Source: Terrimesophilobacter mesophilus
GTDB taxonomy: Bacteria; Actinomycetota; Actinomycetes; Actinomycetales; Microbacteriaceae
DNA: 64,000 nucleotides
Reading direction: 5' to 3'
Assembly: GCF_014200375.1 (NCBI RefSeq)
Contig: NZ_JACHBP010000001.1
Span: 558,001-622,000 of the forward strand
Shown here piece by piece: positions 60,599-64,000 of this stretch (the stretch's first letter is position 1; every line of letters begins with the position of its first letter). A program made the translations under genes and the position numbers. Below the pieces are notes generated by a model that worked only from the letters and a program-made list of their open reading frames with translations, made no database searches and had not been told where the DNA came from.

Positions 60599-62259
60599 CA
60601 GGAACCAGTCTCGCGCATCGGCACCCGAACGTGGAGTCGCTCCGCGGTCTCGATCGCTCCCTCGTATCCGGCATCGACGTGCCGGATGACTCCCATGCCG
60701 GGGTCATTGCTGAGCACGCGCGCGATCTTCTGCGCGGCGAGTTCCGTGCCGTCGGCGACGGTCACCTGCCCCGCGTGGATCGAACGCCCGATGCCGACAC
60801 CGCCACCGTGGTGGATCGACACCCAGGTCGCGCCGGAGGAGGTGTTGACGAGCGCGTTGAGGAGCGGCCAGTCGGCGATCGCATCCGAACCGTCCTTCAT
60901 CGCCTCGGTCTCGCGGTACGGCGACGCGACGGAACCGGAGTCGAGGTGATCGCGTCCGATCACAATGGGCGCGGAGAGCTCGCCCGACGCCACCATCTCA
61001 TTGAACTTGAGGCCGGCCTTGTCGCGCTCCCCGTAGCCGAGCCAGCAGATGCGCGCGGGCAGCCCCTGGAAGTGCACGCGCTCCCCCGCCATCCGAATCC
61101 ACTTCGCGAGCGACGTGTTCTCCGGGAACAGCTCGAGGATCGCGCGGTCGGTCGCCGCGATGTCGGCCGGGTCGCCGGAGAGCGCCGCCCACCGGAACGG
61201 CCCCTTGCCCTGCTCGAACAGCGGGCGGATGTATGCGGGCACGAACCCGGGGAACGCGAACGCGTTCTCGAACCCGGCCGCCTTCGCCTCGGTGCGGATG
61301 TTGTTGCCGTAGTCGAACACCTCGGCCCCTGCGTCCTGGAAGCCGACCATGGCTTCGACCTGGATACGCATGGAACGACGGGCCTTCTCGGCGAATCCGG
61401 TCGGGTCGGCGTCGCGCGCGGGAATCCACTCCTCGAAGCCATACTCGAGCGGCAGGTAGGCGAGCGGGTCGTGCGCACTCGTCTGGTCGGTCACGATGTC
61501 GATCTCGGCTCCCAGTTCGAGCATCCGGGGAAACACGGCGGCGGCGTTGCCGAGCAGGCCGATCGAGAGCGGCTCCTTCCGGTTGCGCGCGGCGTAGGCG
61601 AGCTCGAGCGCATGCTCGATCGATGTCGCCTCGACGTCGAGGTAACGGTGTTCGATGCGGCGTCTCACGCTGCTCTGGTCGACGTCGACGCAGATCGCCA
61701 CCCCGTCGTTCATGGTGACGGCGAGCGGCTGCGCGCCGCCCATCCCGCCGAGGCCGCCGGTGAGGGTGATCGTCCCCGCGAGCGTGCCGTTGAACCGCTT
61801 GGCAGCGACGGCCGCGAACGTCTCGTACGTCCCCTGCAGGATGCCCTGCGTCCCGATGTAGATCCAGGAGCCGGCCGTCATCTGCCCGTACATGGTCAGA
61901 CCGAGCGCCTCCAGGCGCCGGAACTCGTCCCAGTTCGCCCAGTCGCCGACGAGGTTCGAGTTCGCGATGAGCACGCGCGGCGCCCACGCGTTCGTGCGCA
62001 TGACCCCGACCGGCTTTCCGGACTGCACGAGCATGGTCTCGTCGTTCTTCAACGTCGCGAGCGTGCGCACGATCGCGTCGAACGCCTCCCAGTTGCGCAC
62101 CGCCCTGCCGCTCCCGCCGTAGACGACCAGGTCATCCGGATGCTCGGCGACCTCCGGGTCGAGGTTGTTCTGCAGCATCCGCAGCACGGCCTCCTGCTGC
62201 CAGCCGAGCGTGTGCAATTCGGTTCCGCGGTAGGCCTTGACGGGGCGTGCGCCGATCAT
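60598..62259 (-). CDS. hutU: Urocanate hydratase
   Basis: 553 residues from ATG at 62259. NAD-binding [20 protein letters not shown]; the active-site Cys region [25 protein letters not shown]-like [11 protein letters not shown] and [18 protein letters not shown] are family marks. It converts urocanate to imidazolonepropionate using tightly bound NAD+. ATGA overlap with hutH. Confidence 0.97.
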   Translation of the reverse strand: MIGARPVKAYRGTELHTLGWQQEAVLRMLQNNLDPEVAEHPDDLVVYGGSGRAVRNWEAFDAIVRTLATLKNDETMLVQSGKPVGVMRTNAWAPRVLIANSNLVGDWANWDEFRRLEALGLTMYGQMTAGSWIYIGTQGILQGTYETFAAVAAKRFNGTLAGTITLTGGLGGMGGAQPLAVTMNDGVAICVDVDQSSVRRRIEHRYLDVEATSIEHALELAYAARNRKEPLSIGLLGNAAAVFPRMLELGAEIDIVTDQTSAHDPLAYLPLEYGFEEWIPARDADPTGFAEKARRSMRIQVEAMVGFQDAGAEVFDYGNNIRTEAKAAGFENAFAFPGFVPAYIRPLFEQGKGPFRWAALSGDPADIAATDRAILELFPENTSLAKWIRMAGERVHFQGLPARICWLGYGERDKAGLKFNEMVASGELSAPIVIGRDHLDSGSVASPYRETEAMKDGSDAIADWPLLNALVNTSSGATWVSIHHGGGVGIGRSIHAGQVTVADGTELAAQKIARVLSNDPGMGVIRHVDAGYEGAIETAERLHVRVPMRETGS

Positions 62260-63815
62260 CTGAGTTCTCCTCCTGCTGTCGAGATGACGGATGCCGCGGC
62301 CGCGAGCAGCGAGCCGTCGAGCACCATGTCGTGGGCGGCCGCGATCTCCGGGGCCAGGTATCGGTCGGTGGCGGGCCCCTCGACCCGGGTGCGCAGGCGA
62401 GCGCGCACGGCGGAGCCGACCGGTCCCGGCTGGATGGGCGAGCGCAGGTCCATGGCGCGCGCGCTCGTGAGCAGTTCGATCGCGATGACCCTGCCGAGGC
62501 CGTCGATCGCGCGTCGAAGCTTTCTGGCGGCGCTCCATCCCATCGAAACGTGATCCTCCTGCATCGCCGACGAGGGGATCGAGTCGACGGACGCCGGGAC
62601 GGCGAGGCGCTTCAGCTCGCTCACGATGCCCGCCTGCGTGTACTGCGCGATCATGTGCCCGGAGTCGACGCCGGGATCGTCGGCGAGGAAGGCGTTCAGA
62701 CCGTGATTACGGGCGACATCCAGGAACCGGTCCGTTCGCCGCTCGCTCATCGAGGCGAGGTCGGCGACGGCGATCGCGAGGAAGTCGAGCACGTAGCCGA
62801 GGGGGGCGCCGTGGAAGTTGCCGTTCGACTCCAGGCGGTCGTCGAGAGTCACGACGGGGTTGTCGATCGCGCTCGCGAGCTCCCGTTCGGCGACGAGGGT
62901 CGCGTGGGCGATCGTGTCGCGCACCGCACCGTGCACCTGGGGCGCGCAGCGCAGCGAGTACGCGTCCTGAACCCGGGTGAACCCCTCGGGGCGACTGACC
63001 ATCGGGGAGCCGTCGAGCACCGCGCGCATGTTCGCAGCGGAGTCGCGCTGGCCCGGATGCGGACGCAGTGCCTGCAGGTCGGCCGCGAACACGGCGTCGG
63101 TGCCCTGCAGTCCCTCGACGCTGAGCGCCGCCGCCAGATCGGCCGTCGTCACGAGCGCGTGCAGGTCATGGATGGCCATGACCAGCATGCCGAGCATGCC
63201 ATCCGTACCGTTGATGAGGGCGAGGCCCTCCTTCTCGCGAAGCTCGATCGGCGGAATGCCTGCGGCCGACAGTGCAGCGGATGCCTCCATGAGTTCGCCG
63301 TCGGCGTCGCGCACCATGCCTTCGCCGAGGAGCGCGAGCGCGCAGTGCGCGAGAGGGGCGAGATCGCCGGAGCAGCCGAGGCTGCCGTATTCGCCGACGA
63401 TCGGCGTGATGCCGGCGTTGAGCAGTGCGACGTAGGTCTCGGCGACGACGGGGCGGGCGCCGGTGCGGCCGGTCGCGAGGGTCGAGAGTCGAAGCAGCAT
63501 GGTCGCCCGCACGACCGCGCGCTCCACCTCCGGGCCGCTGCTAGCCGCGTGGCTGCGTACGAGCGAGCGCTGCAGTTGCGCACGCCGCTCGAACGGGATG
63601 TGCTTGCTCGCGAGCGCGCCGAACCCGGTCGAGACGCCGTAGTGCGGCTGCGGGTCGGAGGCGAGAGCGTCGATGACCGAGCGGCTGTGCTCCATCGCCG
63701 CCACGGCATCCGATGCCAGGACGACGCGTGCGCCATCCCGGGCGACGGCGACCACGTCGGCGCGGGTCGGCGCCCCGATCCCGAGTTCGACGACTGCGCT
63801 GTGATTGTTGGCCAT
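62256..63815 (-). CDS. hutH: Histidine ammonia-lyase
   Basis: 519 residues from ATG at 63815. The MIO prosthetic-group triad is Cys148-Ser149-Gly150 in [15 protein letters not shown]; most HAL enzymes have Ala-Ser-Gly but the Cys form is allowed in the family. [10 protein letters not shown] is the N-terminus; [10 protein letters not shown] is conserved near the C-terminus. It removes ammonia from histidine to give urocanate. First gene of the hut operon. Confidence 0.96.
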   Translation of the reverse strand: MANNHSAVVELGIGAPTRADVVAVARDGARVVLASDAVAAMEHSRSVIDALASDPQPHYGVSTGFGALASKHIPFERRAQLQRSLVRSHAASSGPEVERAVVRATMLLRLSTLATGRTGARPVVAETYVALLNAGITPIVGEYGSLGCSGDLAPLAHCALALLGEGMVRDADGELMEASAALSAAGIPPIELREKEGLALINGTDGMLGMLVMAIHDLHALVTTADLAAALSVEGLQGTDAVFAADLQALRPHPGQRDSAANMRAVLDGSPMVSRPEGFTRVQDAYSLRCAPQVHGAVRDTIAHATLVAERELASAIDNPVVTLDDRLESNGNFHGAPLGYVLDFLAIAVADLASMSERRTDRFLDVARNHGLNAFLADDPGVDSGHMIAQYTQAGIVSELKRLAVPASVDSIPSSAMQEDHVSMGWSAARKLRRAIDGLGRVIAIELLTSARAMDLRSPIQPGPVGSAVRARLRTRVEGPATDRYLAPEIAAAHDMVLDGSLLAAAASVISTAGGELR

Positions 63816-63869
63816 GCCATCATTAGAGCCGCAAAACAGATGCTGCGACCCCCAAGACTGCGATAATCT

Positions 63870-63885
63870 GTCTGGAATACCAGAC
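63870..63885. promoter_or_regulatory. Candidate hut operator (IclR type)
   Basis: GTCTGG-AATA-CCAGAC is a perfect six-base-arm palindrome in the 93-base divergent region between hutH and the IclR gene, typical of IclR-family sites. GATAAT at 63862-63867 overlaps the left flank and may be a -10 element. Confidence 0.6.
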
Positions 63886-63908
63886 ACTGCTCATCATCAG
63901 GAGATCGT

Positions 63909-64000
63909 GTGACCGCTGTCCCCGCAGCTCGAAGCACGCTGCGCATCATCCGGTACCTCGCGCGGCACAGCGGGCCGGTGCGGGCCGCGACACTGGGGCG
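63909..64000 (+). CDS. IclR-family transcriptional regulator, N-terminal part
   Basis: Only the first 30 codons are present, from GTG at 63909; the gene continues beyond the window. STLRIIRYLARHSGPVRAAT fits the start of an IclR winged helix. The position, divergent from hutH, makes it the likely hut regulator. Confidence 0.7.
   Translation, partial: MTAVPAARSTLRIIRYLARHSGPVRAATLG

Overview
The window is chromosomal DNA of a high-GC actinobacterium, most likely a member of the Microbacteriaceae. The evidence is the GC-rich codon use with frequent GGATGC/GCATCC hexamers, a translational T-box in front of ileS, a mycothiol-type arsenate reductase, and families typical of this lineage (DUF4031, DUF4233, DUF2510, SCO7613-like, actinobacterial RpiB with an active-site Glu). 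The gene order obg-rpmA-rplU / rne / ndk-DUF4233-folC / clpX / clpP2-clpP1-tig / nei2-rpiB-DsbA-pepN / glbO matches the order I recall from the M. tuberculosis Rv2440c-Rv2470 region. The window is therefore a conserved core backbone with lineage-specific gene blocks set into it. No insertion sequence, phage, integrase or CRISPR array was seen.

Layout. 1-5.1 kb: obg (partial), rpmA, rplU, a small membrane protein, DUF4031, RNase E/G and a VKOR-type oxidoreductase. 5.1-10.9 kb: the overlapping minus-strand run ileS-folC-DUF4233-ndk, headed by a T-box leader with an isoleucine specifier. 10.9-15.3 kb: a YtrA-type GntR/DUF1648 pair, TetR, an MHS-family transporter, an anchored surface protein and a decayed copy of it. 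15.3-18.2 kb: valS and a small partner. 18.2-21.8 kb: two divergent regulators with striking promoter repeats, an epimerase and a methyltransferase. 21.8-25.1 kb: an M3 peptidase and a BenE-like transporter. 25.1-32.6 kb: a complete alpha-glucoside/isomalto-oligosaccharide-type locus (ROK regulator, two ABC permeases, lipoprotein binding protein, GH15, GH31). 32.8-39.1 kb: clpX, a three-gene copper-type module (His-rich membrane protein, YcnI, CopC) on the opposite strand, then clpP2-clpP1-tig. 39.0-41.0 kb: tRNA-Pro, tRNA-Gly, a transporter with a His-rich tail and a DUF2269-like protein. 41.0-42.0 kb: a small ars locus containing an unannotated cysteine-rich micropeptide. 42.1-48.3 kb: a giant zinc-ribbon membrane protein, a DUF2510 protein and a LuxR-type two-component system. 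48.3-58.4 kb: amidohydrolase, PaiB-like, Nei2, RpiB, DsbA-like, PepN, MscS, truncated haemoglobin and a YeiH-type exporter. 58.35-64 kb: a VapC toxin remnant and the histidine utilisation operon hutH-hutU-hutG-hutI with a divergent IclR regulator (partial).

How the parts work together. The core genes serve translation (L21, L27, IleS, ValS, Obg), RNA decay (RNase E/G), folate and nucleotide metabolism, and protein quality control (Tig, ClpP1P2, ClpX). The accessory blocks supply carbohydrate uptake and hydrolysis, copper and arsenic handling, and histidine catabolism to glutamate. Several regulators (gntR, the ArsR-like gene, merR, probably DUF4031 and VKOR) have a -10 hexamer 6-7 nt before the start codon, as expected for leaderless mRNAs. 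The observations I consider most worth following are the cysteine-rich peptide plus hairpin ahead of arsC, the paired repeat arrays between the two divergent regulators, and the copper module in the clpP2-clpX gap.
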